Position numbers and translations under genes: made by a program. The notes below the pieces were generated by a model. The model was not told where the DNA came from, searched no databases, and saw only the letters and a list, made by a program, of their open reading frames with translations. This document shows, in pieces, positions 63,580-64,000 of a stretch of 64,000 nucleotides of DNA. How positions within the stretch are numbered: the stretch's first letter is position 1; each line of letters opens with the position of its first letter. Source of the DNA: Bacillota bacterium (GTDB taxonomy: Bacteria > Bacillota > UBA4882 > UBA8346); the NCBI GenBank assembly GCA_023436305.1, contig JAEZJQ010000005.1, positions 6,603-70,602 of the forward strand. The letters are read 5' to 3'.

Positions 63580-64000
63580 ATGGGAATGTCAATCGAAAGT
63601 ATCGGTTGCTATTTACCGGAGCGATTGGTTTCCAACGATGAATTACTTGATTTAGTCACTAAAAACGGTGGCACTAATGCTGATATTGAAGGGCTGAAAA
63701 AAAAACTTCTCTTGAATAAAGCAGAAACTCGGCATTTTAAACGTCCGGGTGAAACCGGTATCGAAATGTCGGTAAAAGCTGCCGAAAAATGTTTGCAAAA
63801 TGTTAATTTTTCACCACATGACCTGGATCTGATTTTGTATGTGGGGATGTTGCGTGACTATGTGGAACCTGCGATGAGTGTGATTCTCCAGGATATTTTG
63901 GGAGCCGAAAAAGCCAATGCCTTTGATATCTCCAATGCTTGCATGGGGTTTTTATATGGAATGGAAGTTGCCTCCCATTACATCGAATCCGGTACCTGCC
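63580..64000 (+). CDS. 3-ketoacyl-ACP synthase III family enzyme (partial)
   Basis: ATG 63580 follows AGGAGTG. The first 140 residues match the FabH fold: IESIGCYLPERLVSNDELLD, IEMSVKAAEKCL and the active-site segment NACMGFLYG with the nucleophilic Cys. The 3' end is outside the window. FabH-like enzymes condense an acyl-CoA with malonyl-ACP or act in specialised pathways; the N-terminal variation suggests a non-housekeeping family member. Confidence 0.85.
   Translation, partial: MGMSIESIGCYLPERLVSNDELLDLVTKNGGTNADIEGLKKKLLLNKAETRHFKRPGETGIEMSVKAAEKCLQNVNFSPHDLDLILYVGMLRDYVEPAMSVILQDILGAEKANAFDISNACMGFLYGMEVASHYIESGTC

Overview
The window reads as a chromosomal segment of a diderm (outer-membrane-bearing) member of the Firmicutes. 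Firmicute markers are the ctsR-mcsA-mcsB-clpC heat-shock operon with a CtsR operator, the nadK-argR-recN order, strong AGGAGG-type ribosome binding sites and frequent TTG/GTG starts. Outer-membrane markers are a TolC-like channel in an RND tripartite efflux operon, a signal-peptide-bearing beta-barrel-like protein ending in Phe, and a LolA-like periplasmic carrier. That mixture fits lineages such as Limnochordia/Hydrogenispora-like or Halanaerobiales-like bacteria, but the species cannot be fixed from the sequence. No rRNA, tRNA, CRISPR array, transposase or prophage was recognised.

Layout. 1-6.4 kb (minus strand): partial SWIM/SNF2 helicase, a lone hisF, an esterase, and a two-gene operon in which an FtsH-like protease without its extracytoplasmic domain is translationally coupled to a separate membrane-anchored protein. 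6.4-9 kb: a hairpin-rich spacer, a small spore-coat-like ORF, and an orphan FkbH/ACP/GNAT cluster. 9-31 kb (mostly minus): housekeeping and signalling genes (HD-GYP, CheX, clpC-mcsB-mcsA-ctsR, LysM/M23 peptidase, rho, cheB, pyrG, argS, FmdB protein, SPFH protein, B12/radical-SAM protein), then a plus-strand amidohydrolase and a secreted protein. 31-37.5 kb: a seven-gene minus-strand operon (membrane protein, winged-helix regulator, ABC ATPase, two MacB/LolC-like permeases, LolA-like carrier, beta-barrel protein) behind a near-consensus promoter and two tandem palindromes. 37.6-40.2 kb: a methyltransferase, an unknown protein and a NarL-type regulator. 40.3-44.3 kb: a promoter, a 32-codon leader ORF and a terminator/antiterminator ahead of a heterodimeric BmrCD-like ABC exporter. 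44.3-53.2 kb: an accessory patch with frameshifted genes, two DUF3795 paralogues sharing a 91-bp identical tract, an RND-MFP-TolC operon, and a rearrangement scar joining two truncated genes. 53.2-57.4 kb: a modular GH9 cellulase and a PD40-like secreted protein. 57.5-64 kb: an OLD-type ATPase with a degenerate TOPRIM domain, recN-argR-nadK, and a ketoacyl synthase III running off the end.

The strongest candidates for something undescribed are the leader-peptide attenuator of the ABC exporter, the Lol/Mac-like envelope operon with its tandem operator, the split FtsH pair, and degenerate 7-bp-periodic tandem repeats at seven intergenic sites. All starts, motifs and pairings were read by eye from the sequence; no database search was done.
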